Program-made: the position numbers and the translations under genes
Origin: Microvirga sp. BSC39
GTDB lineage: Bacteria > Pseudomonadota > Alphaproteobacteria > Rhizobiales > Beijerinckiaceae
Direction: 5' to 3'
NCBI RefSeq assembly: GCF_000739015.1
Contig: NZ_JPUG01000055.1
Span: 1 to 64,000 of the forward strand
DNA length: 64,000 nucleotides
Part shown: piece by piece, positions 63,991 through 64,000 of the stretch
How positions within the stretch are numbered: position 1 is the stretch's first letter
Layout of the letters: every line of letters starts with the position of its first letter
Notes under the pieces: generated by a model
The model's database searches: none
Seen by the model: the letters and a program-made list of their open reading frames with translations, nothing else
Told to the model about the DNA's origin: nothing

Positions 63991-64000
63991 GTCCTGGATT

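Noticed and set aside
1..64000. CRISPR array, rRNA genes, replication origin or integrase
   Set aside because: I saw no regularly spaced repeats, no rRNA sequence, and no replication, partition, conjugation or site-specific recombinase gene.

Overview
The window looks like accessory DNA from an alphaproteobacterium of the order Hyphomicrobiales, most likely a Methylobacteriaceae relative such as Microvirga. This is inferred from moderately high GC coding sequence, strong GGAGG-type ribosome sites, two DUF6894 proteins, a MAPEG protein, tail-tube and sheath genes of alphaproteobacterial type, and many small cysteine- or charge-rich proteins typical of that group. No marker fixes the genus. Whether the DNA is a chromosomal island or part of a large plasmid cannot be told; no replication or transfer genes are present.

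Layout. 1-3815 (minus): left-truncated operon of a contractile injection system or phage tail (sheath, tube, T4-type baseplate protein, a further partial gene). 4257-5360: wrecked IS6 and IS5 transposases. 5396-18913: an oxidative or degradative island with a RoxA-like di-heme cytochrome, a catalase-like heme protein, an adenylate cyclase-TPR regulator, a broken second RoxA-like gene, a cytoplasmic subtilase, an animal-type heme peroxidase, and a 922-residue protein fusing a trypsin-like protease, an endonuclease I-like nuclease and a DUF1353 domain. 18995-20330: nested IS debris and the tail of a second cyclase. 20500-23817 (minus): three-gene RiPP cassette of precursor peptide ending W-R-N-Y, GrrM-like radical SAM/SPASM maturase and a large membrane protein. 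24233-26748: MAPEG protein, two DUF6894 genes and a Crp/Fnr stump cut by an IS3 element. 27976-33197: cytochrome c and a cytochrome c oxidase operon with two subunit III-type genes, like the Bradyrhizobium coxMNOP arrangement, followed by DUF2189. 34206-47658: many small, mostly singly transcribed genes (cyclase, lytic transglycosylase, secreted proteins, NTF2-like protein, LuxR-type regulator, Nudix hydrolase) with some broken ones. 47899-52515: polyhydroxyalkanoate-type genes (PhaC-like hydrolase, patatin) between two fragments of a 3-hydroxybutyrate dehydrogenase, each next to an IS6-type element. 52612-63990: YigZ, tRNA-Trp, then a fermentation/low-oxygen type cluster (two universal stress proteins, P-type ATPase, D-lactate dehydrogenase, lactate permease, a gutted PfkB kinase), DUF6544 and M23 peptidase.

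The most interesting systems are the RiPP cassette at 20500-23817, the protease-nuclease-DUF1353 fusion at 16145-18913, and the peroxide/heme enzyme island around 5396-16017, of which decayed second copies are scattered through the window (11614, 19949, 40411). Insertion sequences have clearly shaped the region: at least five elements or remnants, several of which end inside interrupted genes.
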